From positions 62,001 to 126,000 of the forward strand of contig NZ_FOCZ01000015.1 in assembly GCF_900110245.1 (NCBI RefSeq): a stretch of DNA of 64,000 nt, in the 5' to 3' direction. The first letter of the stretch is position 1. The number at the start of each line of letters is the position of its first letter. The notes below the pieces were generated by a model. It saw only the letters and a program-made list of their open reading frames with translations. It was not told the DNA's origin and ran no database searches. Source of the DNA: Niastella yeongjuensis. Lineage in GTDB: Bacteria > Bacteroidota > Bacteroidia > Chitinophagales > Chitinophagaceae. A program made the position numbers and the translations under genes. Of the stretch, positions 18,173 to 28,090 are shown in pieces.

Positions 18173-21100
18173 TTATAAGATCAACACCCGGAAGATGCGG
18201 CTATCGTTGGCCGTTTCCAGTACCAGGGCATACACACCGCTTCCCAGGTTTATATTATAGGGAACCGAATAATTTTTGCTGCCCCGCTGACGCCGTTCAT
18301 CCAGTATGGCGCCGGTGAGCAGATTAACCAGCCGCAGGTTAATATCCGCCACATCCTGCAAGCCTACGGTAACCGTAAACTGTCCATTGCTGGGGTTGGG
18401 CGCTACTTTAAAATCCAGCACAAAGGGGTCGGTAGTGGTACCGGGATCATTGAACGATTGTCCTTCCAGGATGGTAATGCTGTTGTAATATTCTTTTGAA
18501 CAACTGCCAACACCCGAACGCATACCAATGCGATAGGTGCCGGTATCGTTGAATTGCAGTTCCGCCAGCGAATCATTCTTTCTAACCACAGTAACGGCAT
18601 TGCCGGCAGGCAGCAGCCAGGCAACGGTTTCGGGCCAGGGCTTACTCATATTGACAAAGGTTATTTTGCTGCCTTTAAAACCCTGGGTGCTCGAGAAAAA
18701 TTCTGCCGCAACCGTGGCGTTGCTGCGGGTAATGGTAATGGCATCACCGCCCTTACAACCTTTACTATCGGTTACCTGTACTTCATATTTACCTTCGGCA
18801 ACCAGCGACGCGGCTGCAGTAGCGGCGCTGTATCCATTAGGTCCGTTCCAACTATATACTGCATGGGGATCAGCTATTTCGGCACTTGCCAGCCAGGTTT
18901 GGCCGGCACATAAAGTAATATCGGGCCCCAGGTCAATCGTAAGCGGCAAAGGATCCTTTACGATAAATGAATCCTGGGTGGTACAACCCCGGGTATCAGC
19001 AATGGTCACCTTGTAAGTGCCAATACAAAGCCCGGAAATTGCAGGCGTGGTACTGCCATTGCTCCAACGGTAGCTGTAAGGCGGTACGCCCCCGGAAGTG
19101 TTATAGTTGATAGCGCCATTACAAAAGCCGGTACATACCGGTGGTGTAACAACCGCATTGTTGATCAATATGGGATTGGGGGTAAGCACCTTTACCTGCT
19201 GCTGCACTTCGCAGCCGTGTGCATCTTTTACATAAGCCAGGTAACCGCCCTGTTGCAAACCGGTAATGGTAAGCGCGGTACTGCCTGTGCTCCAGTCAAG
19301 CGAATAGGGCGTAGTGCCGCCGCTGATGATAGCCGAGGCAGTACCATTGGTGCCGCCATGACAGTCGACCGGTGTGCTGCTCAGATTCACGGCCAGCACA
19401 TTGGGCTGGGTAAGGGTAAACGGCACAGATTCCCTGGTAATATTATTACTATCGGTAACCGCCATTTTATAAGTACCGGCACCAACATTTGTAACAATGC
19501 TGTCGCCCTGGTGAACGACTGCCCAGAACCCATTTATATTTTGAGACAATTGGTACACATATCGTTGGCCGGGGATCTCGATACCTCCCTGTGCGTTGGC
19601 ATATAGTTCGCCATCGTTTACGCCGTTACAAGACACATATTTGTTTTCAGACACGGTTACAACCAATGGCGGTGGCTGGTGCAACTGGAAAGTATCCCGC
19701 ACTATACAACCCGCGGTATTGGCGCCGGACGTCAATGCGTAATGACCATCAGTAGCCGTAACAATATAAGCGCCGTCGCCTATTTGTTGCAACGTAGTGG
19801 TAAAAGGATTGACTGAATTGGTGACCATGCTCAATACAGCGCCGGTGGAGACGTTGTTCCATGTCACGTTATAACTATTGCCATTAAACGGGGTACCGCC
19901 AATAATAATGGCCAGTGCCTGCCCATCCGTATAACCGTATGCCAGCGGGTTTTTGAATTCGCGGTGATCCACCAGCAAAGGCTGCGCCGGCTGATCGACG
20001 GGTTGGGTGGCTATCTTTTCGTTGCCGCCGGCGTCTTTTGTAAAACAGTTATTGCCATCCACTACGCGCAGTTGGTACACGCCGGAATCCAGACCGGTAA
20101 TGGTATGCTGCATGACAGAAGCAAATGGAACCCACTGCCAGTTGGCGTCCTGTACTTTTTTATAGCCGGCCCTATAACTACTGTCGCCCCCTGTAGCCGT
20201 TAAATTGATGATGCCATCTGCACCGCCATAACAATACACATCGCGTGCGCCGTTGTTAAAACCAACGGCAGCAGGACTTACAAAACCTGTTACTCCATGA
20301 TGGCCGTCTTCCCGGGTATAACTGGCTATGGTATCGGGACCTGTGATAATGCTACCCAGCAAATCGACCTTGAAACCACCCGGTGCCAGCGTATCCGGAA
20401 AAGTATATTTGTTATCTGCATCCAGGGTAACATCTGGTGCTGTAATGTTAGGGGGGCGGTTGATCGTATCTTTCAATATTATTGACAGTGATTCACCCGG
20501 CACCAGGGCACGGTCAAACTGCACCGTGATGGTCCCGTTCGATTCTCCAAAACATTTGTTGGCAATGGGCGTAAGGGCGGTGATACGCGGAGCCGGGATA
20601 GTAGGTTTTAAAGTCAGTGTTTCAGATTCATAAAAATCTTCTTTTACCCGGATAAAAACGCTCGAGTGGCGGATGGTATCAAAGTTTGTCCCCATGAGAT
20701 CATAACCCGACACCTGGATACTGGTTTTGCCGGCAGTGTTGGTAGCAGCAGGGAAATCGACCCAGCCAGTACCGCCAATGTTATACTGCCAGTTGTATAC
20801 CTGCATCGGATAGCCAGGCGTAGCCGTAATGTCTATACGGGCTGTGCTGGGTAAATATTTTTCTCCGGAAGGGTCGGTGATATCGATCCTTTCAGGGTAG
20901 ATCCATAATTCTGTATTGCCATAATAACAGGGAAAGGGATCGCTGTGAAACTGGTGGACGACTCCCGGCCCCGTGTTCACCGGCCAGTTATACTGATTAT
21001 CACATAAACTGGTACAGCCGCTTCCAAAGGAGGGTGATTCGTCGGTTTTACTTCTGAACCAAATTGACGTGAGCCACCTGGAGGTTTCATAGGTGATGGA

Positions 21101-21394
21101 ATCTTCAAAATATCGTTTAACGGCGCCCGTACATCCATTTTGTCCCATCGCATTCAGATCGTGACCAAATCCGTTATCTGGATTGTTCAACCGTCCCTGG
21201 GCAACATTTACCCTTGACCCATCAAAAAACTGCGCGGCTTCGTTTATAAAATTACCTGAACATACCTCCCGGTAATGGTCATTTTTGGGACAGTATATTT
21301 GGGTAACCAGCTTAACTTTATACTTTGGCTGCGCCAGCGCTGTCAACGCTGTATTCATTAAGACCGTCATCAACAACAGTACACGTATTTTCAT
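18173..21394 (-). CDS. SprB-repeat surface protein with T9SS sorting domain
   Basis: A 1073-residue protein with a Sec signal peptide (cleavage near ALAQ, residues 19-22). It has a cysteine-containing N-terminal region of about 250 residues (IYCPKNDHYREVCSGNF), then a series of SprB-like repeats. The repeats have the form C-x-G-x2-G-x3-(2-6)-GG-x-PPYSYRWSNG; clear copies lie near 650-710 (VDCHGGTNGTASAIISGG) and 725-790 (PVCTGFCNGAINYNTSGG). A PKD-like segment precedes the C-terminal type A sorting domain (VAPNPSNGQFTVTV, about 1000-1073). This is the architecture of T9SS-exported adhesin-like cell-surface proteins such as those used in gliding. It sits fifth in the six-gene operon and is the only member with a T9SS signal. 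Confidence 0.85.
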   Translation of the reverse strand: MKIRVLLLMTVLMNTALTALAQPKYKVKLVTQIYCPKNDHYREVCSGNFINEAAQFFDGSRVNVAQGRLNNPDNGFGHDLNAMGQNGCTGAVKRYFEDSITYETSRWLTSIWFRSKTDESPSFGSGCTSLCDNQYNWPVNTGPGVVHQFHSDPFPCYYGNTELWIYPERIDITDPSGEKYLPSTARIDITATPGYPMQVYNWQYNIGGTGWVDFPAATNTAGKTSIQVSGYDLMGTNFDTIRHSSVFIRVKEDFYESETLTLKPTIPAPRITALTPIANKCFGESNGTITVQFDRALVPGESLSIILKDTINRPPNITAPDVTLDADNKYTFPDTLAPGGFKVDLLGSIITGPDTIASYTREDGHHGVTGFVSPAAVGFNNGARDVYCYGGADGIINLTATGGDSSYRAGYKKVQDANWQWVPFASVMQHTITGLDSGVYQLRVVDGNNCFTKDAGGNEKIATQPVDQPAQPLLVDHREFKNPLAYGYTDGQALAIIIGGTPFNGNSYNVTWNNVSTGAVLSMVTNSVNPFTTTLQQIGDGAYIVTATDGHYALTSGANTAGCIVRDTFQLHQPPPLVVTVSENKYVSCNGVNDGELYANAQGGIEIPGQRYVYQLSQNINGFWAVVHQGDSIVTNVGAGTYKMAVTDSNNITRESVPFTLTQPNVLAVNLSSTPVDCHGGTNGTASAIISGGTTPYSLDWSTGSTALTITGLQQGGYLAYVKDAHGCEVQQQVKVLTPNPILINNAVVTPPVCTGFCNGAINYNTSGGVPPYSYRWSNGSTTPAISGLCIGTYKVTIADTRGCTTQDSFIVKDPLPLTIDLGPDITLCAGQTWLASAEIADPHAVYSWNGPNGYSAATAAASLVAEGKYEVQVTDSKGCKGGDAITITRSNATVAAEFFSSTQGFKGSKITFVNMSKPWPETVAWLLPAGNAVTVVRKNDSLAELQFNDTGTYRIGMRSGVGSCSKEYYNSITILEGQSFNDPGTTTDPFVLDFKVAPNPSNGQFTVTVGLQDVADINLRLVNLLTGAILDERRQRGSKNYSVPYNINLGSGVYALVLETANDSRIFRVLIL

Positions 21395-21403
21395 AGAAGA
21401 CTG

Positions 21404-23491
21404 TTAATAATTTACCGTTACTTTTTTCATTTCGCTATAAGCACCTGTGGACAATACCGCCCGTACCGCATACTGGTAAGTAGTATTCTGTTGTACCTCG
21501 GTATCATATATTCCTTTTTGTGCGGCCGGGAGTTCTTTCCATAAAGAAAAGGCGCCGCTGCCACTGGCACGGTATACCTGGTAGGTGTTTACCTGCTTCA
21601 GCTCATCGTCCCAAACTATCTCCACTCTTTTTTTATCAGGTTGCGGATAGGCATACAGGCGGGTAAGCTGCATTGGACCGGCTCCGTCTGCTGTTATGGT
21701 TACCGCAAGCGATTCGGAAACAGTGACAAGACCGCCTTCGCTACGGGCCGCCAGGTAATACTGGTATTGCCCCGCACCAGACTGAATGGTATCGGTATAA
21801 CCGGTAGTGTTCTTACCAATAAAGTTCCGCACCAGGAAATAACCTGAATCCATGGCGCCCTTGCGGTATAATCCATGTTCGGCTATATCTTCATCTACAC
21901 TGTTGATCCAGTTCAGTGTAACCAGATTACTGTTTACTGTATAACGGGTTATTACGGCCGCTGAGGGCGGAATAATATTGGGCTTCTTTACCTCCACCAA
22001 TGCCGACATGGCCGACTGGTTCCACCGTTTATCGAGCGCGGTAACGGCATAGTATACTTTTTTATTCAGCAGCTTAAGGCTTAGTTTATCCCGGAATTTA
22101 TTACCCGCCCAAACCGAATCTACCAGCGGCACAGGTTCTTCCTCCTTTTTCATGGCGCGGTATATTTTATACCCCATCAGGTCGCGTTCGTTGTTTTTGT
22201 TCCAGCTAAGCGTTACCACCCCATTTGAATCTATCACAGCCTGCAAACCGGCTGGTATGGCGGGTGGCATGGAATCGATCGGTTGCACCAGTACCGGAAA
22301 GGAGGTTCGCCCCTCGCCTTCTTTTGGGATCGCCGTCAATGTAAAATAGCCGGAACCTGCTATGGGGTTTTTAATCTGCAGTGCCCGCCCGGTTGCTGCT
22401 ATGCTGTCGAGATATATTTTATAAGGCCCTTCGGCACGGTCGGCTATATTAAGCCGGAACCCTTTGATGAGGGGGTTTGCTTTTTCATCGAACTCCCATT
22501 TCAGCTGCAACATACCTTTCTCATCCACATAAGCGGTTTGAATGCCGGGTACAAATGGCAGCATGTTCACGCCTTTTCCTTTTACTACGGCAGAAGGCGG
22601 CCCTGTTTCGCCAAATGGATTGATGCCACGCACGCGGTATTGATACAGGATAGTGTTATTGTGCAACGTATCGGTTAGGTACATCCGTTTGGCGGCATGT
22701 TTTTCGCCTTCGTTCAAATTGGCAACCGGCACATCGCTCAGGCGGTGAAAGGTACGGCCCTCATCTTCTGATCTTTCAACGAAGTAAGAAGTGTAATGCG
22801 TGGCTACCCGGTTAAAATCCCAGATAAGCATCACTACCTGGTTGCCGAATTGCGCCTGTATTTCCTGCACGGCAGGCAGGGATTCATAATCAGCGGCGCC
22901 AATAAAAACCGCCGCCGTATCTCCTTTTGCAATAGCGGCCGGCGCTGCGGTGGTAAGCCGGTACAGGTATTTTTCATTCGGGTGAATATCATTATCCACG
23001 TATGCCCAGCCGGCCAGCAACGACGCCTCAAAACTCATATCGGCCGCAAACAATGAGAAACTATACCGTTGTTCCAATTCCTGCGACTGGTTTATAATAT
23101 GGCCCATGCCTTTACTTACGCTGCCCACCTGGAAATCGCTGCCATACAGCGCCTGTGCGATCACCGCCGCGTTCTGGTCTTTTTTTGCCAGCGCCTCCCA
23201 ATCGTTCAATGGTTTTGAGTGAATGGGCATGCCCAGCACTTTCCGCTCCGGCACATCGAGCATTTTTTTATCGCGCAATACGGTATATCGTTCCAGTATA
23301 AATCCATATTGATTGGTCTGTTTCCATAATGCAGCATTGGTAGCCGCCCATCGCAACCGGATGGTATGCCCCGTACTGTCGGGCCGCGCTATCATTCTTA
23401 ATTGTGTCGTCCTCATTTTACCGGCTTGCGCCCTGGCGCCAATTCCAGCCAGCATCATTCCGGTAAATAAAAGAAATAGGGAACGCTTCAT
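21404..23491 (-). CDS. Exported protein with multiple fibronectin type III domains
   Basis: A 695-residue protein with a signal peptide ending near GARAQ. The N-terminal 200 residues have WAATNAALWKQTNQYGFILERY, FN3-like but divergent. They are followed by at least five FN3-type domains, recognisable by repeated W-(N/D)-x...GYKIYRA / TYQVYRA strands and the tyrosine-corner YYAVTALDK, YQYYLAARS and YQYAVRAV segments. No T9SS signal, lipobox or catalytic motif was seen, so it is probably a structural or binding component in the periplasm or on the surface. It begins 3 bp after the 1500-residue gene and ends 9 bp before the SprB-repeat gene, implying translational coupling within the operon. Confidence 0.8.
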   Translation of the reverse strand: MKRSLFLLFTGMMLAGIGARAQAGKMRTTQLRMIARPDSTGHTIRLRWAATNAALWKQTNQYGFILERYTVLRDKKMLDVPERKVLGMPIHSKPLNDWEALAKKDQNAAVIAQALYGSDFQVGSVSKGMGHIINQSQELEQRYSFSLFAADMSFEASLLAGWAYVDNDIHPNEKYLYRLTTAAPAAIAKGDTAAVFIGAADYESLPAVQEIQAQFGNQVVMLIWDFNRVATHYTSYFVERSEDEGRTFHRLSDVPVANLNEGEKHAAKRMYLTDTLHNNTILYQYRVRGINPFGETGPPSAVVKGKGVNMLPFVPGIQTAYVDEKGMLQLKWEFDEKANPLIKGFRLNIADRAEGPYKIYLDSIAATGRALQIKNPIAGSGYFTLTAIPKEGEGRTSFPVLVQPIDSMPPAIPAGLQAVIDSNGVVTLSWNKNNERDLMGYKIYRAMKKEEEPVPLVDSVWAGNKFRDKLSLKLLNKKVYYAVTALDKRWNQSAMSALVEVKKPNIIPPSAAVITRYTVNSNLVTLNWINSVDEDIAEHGLYRKGAMDSGYFLVRNFIGKNTTGYTDTIQSGAGQYQYYLAARSEGGLVTVSESLAVTITADGAGPMQLTRLYAYPQPDKKRVEIVWDDELKQVNTYQVYRASGSGAFSLWKELPAAQKGIYDTEVQQNTTYQYAVRAVLSTGAYSEMKKVTVNY

Positions 23492-23494
23492 AGT

Positions 23495-26400
23495 TTATTG
23501 AATGGGATTATAATATTGAATTAGCTGTGAACTGCCTTTGATGCCTCCGGGTATTACGAACTGGTAATTCACTTTATAATTACCCTTGCGCATGATGGGG
23601 AAATAGCCGTTAATCAACCATTCGTATTGTTTTTGCTGTGGTGTGCCCAGGTAACGGTCTACCACCTGCGTTTGCAGGTCCTGAAAATCCTGTTTGTAAA
23701 TGCGGGGCAGGTCGTACACATAAGGCAGGTAACCGGTCACCTGCCGATCGGTAAAATTGCCCTGCTGGATCAAACTCTGGTACGACAACGACACCGGCAA
23801 CGCCCGTACCGGCACCAATCCCAGCAAAGTCGTATCACGTTCTGCTATGGCAATAGAACCGGCTACAGGATAGTCTTTATAATTCAATGGATAAATGAAT
23901 GTCTGGAAATACGCATCGTCGGTTATAGCTACAGGTTGAACAAGCGGCATATTATTGGTATAATCGGAGCCTAATAATTCATTGATATCAAAAGGTTCGG
24001 CCCCAGTTACCCCCTGTTGCATACTGATGAGGTCGGAAGCCAGTTTTTCAATACTGGTGCCACTCAGTTGCACCGTGCGCATTTTTTCGGCAAAGGTTGC
24101 ATAGCGGCTGCTGTGGAAGTTGTAATTCAGCAACGGTTTACCGGTATTGGTATTTACTACATTAGCGGCAGTGTTGGAGGCGATCTGTACGCTGTCGCCA
24201 TCAACCGCAGTGGTAGTAACTGCCTGACCGCCTCCTTGTGTTGTTTTGGCCGAGGGTACGCTTTGCAACACCAGTTCATAATTGCTGTTGGCCTGCACCT
24301 TGAAAATATTAAACCGGATCCGGCATTCATTTGAATCGTAACTGAATGGCAGGTTTACAGTTTGTCCGCCGTCCGCAGGTTTTAATACCAGCTGCGGAAT
24401 ATATCCTGGAATGGCAAACAGGTATTTCTGTCCCTGCTTCAACTGCACAATACCCTGGTTGGTTTCGCCGGGATAAAAATTATGCTGCTCCACTACCGGC
24501 CAGGCATAACTTATATTATTAAGCGGAATGCTTTCGGGCGCGGTGCCGGTAACAAAGTTCAGCGTGCGGCTTTCTTCAGCTTTCTTCCCGTCCATATATA
24601 CGGTTTGCCAGGAACCATTCTGACTTTCTTTAAAACTTACTTTTACTACTGCTTTTATGGTAGTTGCCGGTGGCAATACCTCCGTTGAATAGAAGGTAGC
24701 GGCATCGTTGTTCTCATTCCATTTCAATTTACCGGGAATGGTTTTGCCATTGGCCAGCAGGTCGAACTGATCGAGCTGTACGCGGTAAACATGATCGCCT
24801 TTTTCATCAGACAACGGAATATCTTTACCAATGGCAAAGTTGAAAGCAGCCTGTGGAGCGGTAAATACATCTACATTGGCAGTATCTTTCGGACTAACAT
24901 CCGAGATCACCGCAATACCCACCGGCGTTGTCTCGCCGCCGCCGGCAACGATCTTACAATCATTACCCACTTCCAGCTTGAAACGCACATTCCCTTTTAC
25001 CAGTCCACCGAGCAAATTAAATCGCACGCCCAGGTATCCTACAAACCACGAAGGATTGGGTAGTTTTGCCTGCATCAGGGTGGCGGCAGCGCCTGAGATA
25101 ATAGGGATCCGGGCTTTTATGAACCAGAGGTTCACCTTTACGCCCAGCTCGCCCTGTAAATAAGCATAGGCCTGCGCATTGGCATACCAGCCATCCATTC
25201 CAATGGGGTCGCTGCTGCCTTCACAATGGGCATCGCCATAATCTTTCAACATCAGATCAAAACCAAGGCCTGCTTTGAAATTGGCATACAGGAGCAGGAA
25301 GGTGATGTCGCCGGTTTCAACAGACAGGCGGGCGCCTAAAGCAATCCCACGTCCATCGCCCAACGCATTTTCATCCCGCATATAATCGAGCTGCGCAGCA
25401 TCCAGCCCCAGGATATCAGCCACTTCTTGCGGTGGTGGTGGTGAGCCGGGAATTTTGGTACCCAGCATGAAGTAGAGCTGGGTTTTCAATTTGAAACTCC
25501 CCAATGAGAATTGAACGCCTATTGGGTCGGTAGGCGTACCCATGTATACATACCATTCACCGGGCGCAAAATGCATTACCGCCCACCCTGCCCGGTAGTT
25601 ATTGCCAATTCCCTGCAACAATCCTTTGGCTACGTTTACATACACATCGAAGTTTGCATGAAAGGTGCTTGCTTCAAAATCGTAAAACATCCCGAGATAA
25701 GCCGAAACACCATTCTCGGTTTTCATATCTACATCGGGCGGGATCTCGCGGGCCGCCTGCTGCGGATCACTGACCTTTAGTTTTTGTATTTTTTCAATTT
25801 GCTCCAGTTTGAGCGCATCCGATAACCCTTCCAGATTGGCGCTTACTGCATTTTCCACTTTATTGAACAGGGCCGCCGATTTCTCCATAAACTTACCGGC
25901 TATGCCTGGCAGTTTGCCCATGAATTTGGCATTACCAAAGAACCCAATATAATTCATACCGCCATTGTGGTTAAAGGCCACTTCAAATTCAGCCATGCCC
26001 TGCACTGCTTCAGGTTTAGCCACGGTAAAGAAAATTCCGGCCTTGATGCCAATACCCATTACCGAATCAGGTTTGTATTCCCCCAATGGGTTACCGGTGC
26101 CGGAACCGGATGCCTTGTTCGTTTTTGACATGCGGTAATAGGCGCCACCGGCAAAACCATTCATGAGTAAGGGACCTACGATCGGTACCCCGGTGCCCCA
26201 TTTAGCCTGTCCATCAACAAACCAATACCGGAAGGTGCTGTAGCCGAAAATGCAACGCATGCTTACCTCCAGACCGCCAAATACATCTAATTTTGCAGAG
26301 ATGTTGCCGGCATAACCGTCGCCATAGTCTTTATCGTCCTGCATAAAAGACGCTTCCCCATTCAGCGATAAACCGCCGATCTTTACATTATTCAGCTTTA

Positions 26401-27997
26401 TGTTTGAAATGCCTACCTTTTCAAATTCCCATTTATGGTTACCATTCTGGTCCTTATAAAATTTGCTGGATATATTTAACCGGGTACCGGCTTTAAAAGC
26501 ATTGTCCATCAAGGTTAGCTTCACGCCAAACGACAGGTCCACCCGGGCTGAATCTTTGACCGCAAGTACAATGCTGTCGATAGATACCGGAAATTTGGCA
26601 ATCTTTACTTCGCCATTATAACCAAAGTAATCTACGGTAAAATACGGGGCCATAGTTTTCAGCCGCATATTGCGAAAGGTAATGCCTTTGAATTCCGCGA
26701 GCGATTTGCCGGAACTGGCCGTAGCGCTTACGGTCATGCGGCCACAAAGATTTGCTTCGGGTCTGAACCGGCCACTATCAACCAGCATCTTTATATACGA
26801 ATTGGAATCGAGGTCAACCTTTGCCTGCCATAATTTAAAATCGAGCGATTTCTTTGGTTTTACCGTAAGCAAGTATTTATTATCTGCAGAGATCACCGCA
26901 TCATAGGCTAGCGAATCGGCTGCGGCCACCGGCAGGCCCAGGTTACCGCTGAACGAAGCGGCCACCAGGTGGTTGGCTTCCAGCCCGATACTGAAATCAT
27001 TCACTGAAAAACGCCAGCCCGATGCGGTGCCGTTACTAAAAGATAAAATGTTCTTTGCCGAAAAATTACCGGTGACCCCATTATTGTCGATGAGCATTTT
27101 AGTTGCTCCAAAAGATACAGGTCCATCTGCATTGGTGCGCTTGAACATTTCGGGCAATGTTATGTCGAGCGTTTGAATATATACCCCCCGCCACATGTCA
27201 GGACTGGGATAACTCATATACTTTTTGGTATAGTCGGCCGGGAAAGCCACATTGGGACTGTTACGGAAATCACTGAAATCGAAGACGGCATTGGATACAG
27301 TAAACACCACACCTTCAAGTTTATTGATCTGGAACTTTGGCAAATCGATCGATACCAGTAAGTCGTTCCAGTCAGATATTACAGTTTTGAACGAAGCGTT
27401 CACACACGCAGCCGAATCGGCTACTTTTTTACCGTTCTTATCACAGGGGATCAACAGGCTTCGCGGAAATTGTAACAGGGCCGACACACTCAATTCCTTA
27501 AACCCGCTACAATCCATGGAAAGATAAGTAACCCCGTCTTTGGCCTGGCCGGTTTGCATATTGAGCCCGCCCTGCAGAATGAGTTTGGCATTACCGCCCT
27601 GGATGGGAATAGGAAAATCGCCCAGCAATACCAGCTTTGCATCGCCCACAATGCCGCCCTTATAGGAAAGCTTCAAACCGCTGATGCCGAACACCAGCGG
27701 TTTTTCATATTGCGGAATGTTTACACTGGCATAAGCAGTAAGCTCGGTATACTTTTCGCGAAAGATCGCGCTGCTTACGGCTATTTTATAAGTAACATTG
27801 TTGATGGTCCTGCGCAGGCCAACCGGCAGTTCATTCACGTCAGATGGCTGCAGCATCTCTACCCACTTGTTCGACTTTTCTACCTTCTGCACCGCACTGA
27901 TCGCAGCTGATCGCAGGTCTGCAGAATCAGCATACTCACTTGCATAAGTATTTGTAATAAACAACAACAGTAATAAACTAAAAAGATAACGTATCAT
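23495..27997 (-). CDS. 1500-residue exported protein of unknown function
   Basis: No family recognised. A signal peptide (MIRYLFSLLLLLFITNTYAS) precedes about 1480 residues dominated by alternating hydrophobic/polar beta-strand patterns. Among them are several short repeated themes of the type lKgisFrNm, vkigglsLnGeasF and kmLvDsg. A helical stretch lies near 705-765 (KFMEKSAALFNKVENAVSANL), and a Gly-rich transmembrane-beta-like part near 770-1050. The last 450 residues look globular (Ig-like, then a tail ending YYNPIQ). No T9SS signal or lipobox is present. The composition suits a large periplasmic or outer-membrane beta structure such as a conduit or scaffold. It is preceded by the beta-barrel gene (93-bp gap) and followed after 3 bp by the FN3 gene, so it is likely a core operon component. 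Confidence 0.7.
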   Translation of the reverse strand: MIRYLFSLLLLLFITNTYASEYADSADLRSAAISAVQKVEKSNKWVEMLQPSDVNELPVGLRRTINNVTYKIAVSSAIFREKYTELTAYASVNIPQYEKPLVFGISGLKLSYKGGIVGDAKLVLLGDFPIPIQGGNAKLILQGGLNMQTGQAKDGVTYLSMDCSGFKELSVSALLQFPRSLLIPCDKNGKKVADSAACVNASFKTVISDWNDLLVSIDLPKFQINKLEGVVFTVSNAVFDFSDFRNSPNVAFPADYTKKYMSYPSPDMWRGVYIQTLDITLPEMFKRTNADGPVSFGATKMLIDNNGVTGNFSAKNILSFSNGTASGWRFSVNDFSIGLEANHLVAASFSGNLGLPVAAADSLAYDAVISADNKYLLTVKPKKSLDFKLWQAKVDLDSNSYIKMLVDSGRFRPEANLCGRMTVSATASSGKSLAEFKGITFRNMRLKTMAPYFTVDYFGYNGEVKIAKFPVSIDSIVLAVKDSARVDLSFGVKLTLMDNAFKAGTRLNISSKFYKDQNGNHKWEFEKVGISNIKLNNVKIGGLSLNGEASFMQDDKDYGDGYAGNISAKLDVFGGLEVSMRCIFGYSTFRYWFVDGQAKWGTGVPIVGPLLMNGFAGGAYYRMSKTNKASGSGTGNPLGEYKPDSVMGIGIKAGIFFTVAKPEAVQGMAEFEVAFNHNGGMNYIGFFGNAKFMGKLPGIAGKFMEKSAALFNKVENAVSANLEGLSDALKLEQIEKIQKLKVSDPQQAAREIPPDVDMKTENGVSAYLGMFYDFEASTFHANFDVYVNVAKGLLQGIGNNYRAGWAVMHFAPGEWYVYMGTPTDPIGVQFSLGSFKLKTQLYFMLGTKIPGSPPPPQEVADILGLDAAQLDYMRDENALGDGRGIALGARLSVETGDITFLLLYANFKAGLGFDLMLKDYGDAHCEGSSDPIGMDGWYANAQAYAYLQGELGVKVNLWFIKARIPIISGAAATLMQAKLPNPSWFVGYLGVRFNLLGGLVKGNVRFKLEVGNDCKIVAGGGETTPVGIAVISDVSPKDTANVDVFTAPQAAFNFAIGKDIPLSDEKGDHVYRVQLDQFDLLANGKTIPGKLKWNENNDAATFYSTEVLPPATTIKAVVKVSFKESQNGSWQTVYMDGKKAEESRTLNFVTGTAPESIPLNNISYAWPVVEQHNFYPGETNQGIVQLKQGQKYLFAIPGYIPQLVLKPADGGQTVNLPFSYDSNECRIRFNIFKVQANSNYELVLQSVPSAKTTQGGGQAVTTTAVDGDSVQIASNTAANVVNTNTGKPLLNYNFHSSRYATFAEKMRTVQLSGTSIEKLASDLISMQQGVTGAEPFDINELLGSDYTNNMPLVQPVAITDDAYFQTFIYPLNYKDYPVAGSIAIAERDTTLLGLVPVRALPVSLSYQSLIQQGNFTDRQVTGYLPYVYDLPRIYKQDFQDLQTQVVDRYLGTPQQKQYEWLINGYFPIMRKGNYKVNYQFVIPGGIKGSSQLIQYYNPIQ

Positions 27998-28060
27998 AAT
28001 AATCTTAGTTCAGAGTTCTGTAATCGCAAGCCATCAGGCTGATAGTGCAAGACCCCTATA

Positions 28061-28079
28061 AAGGACCTTACAGGTCCTT
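28061..28079 (-). other. Intercistronic hairpin in the six-gene operon
   Basis: A perfect 7-bp stem AAGGACC/GGTCCTT with a 5-nt loop, in the only long gap (93 bp) of the operon, between the barrel gene and the 1500-residue gene. No T-run follows on the minus strand, so it is more likely an mRNA stability or partial attenuation element than a full terminator. Confidence 0.35.
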
Positions 28080-28090
28080 CGCTCCACAAC

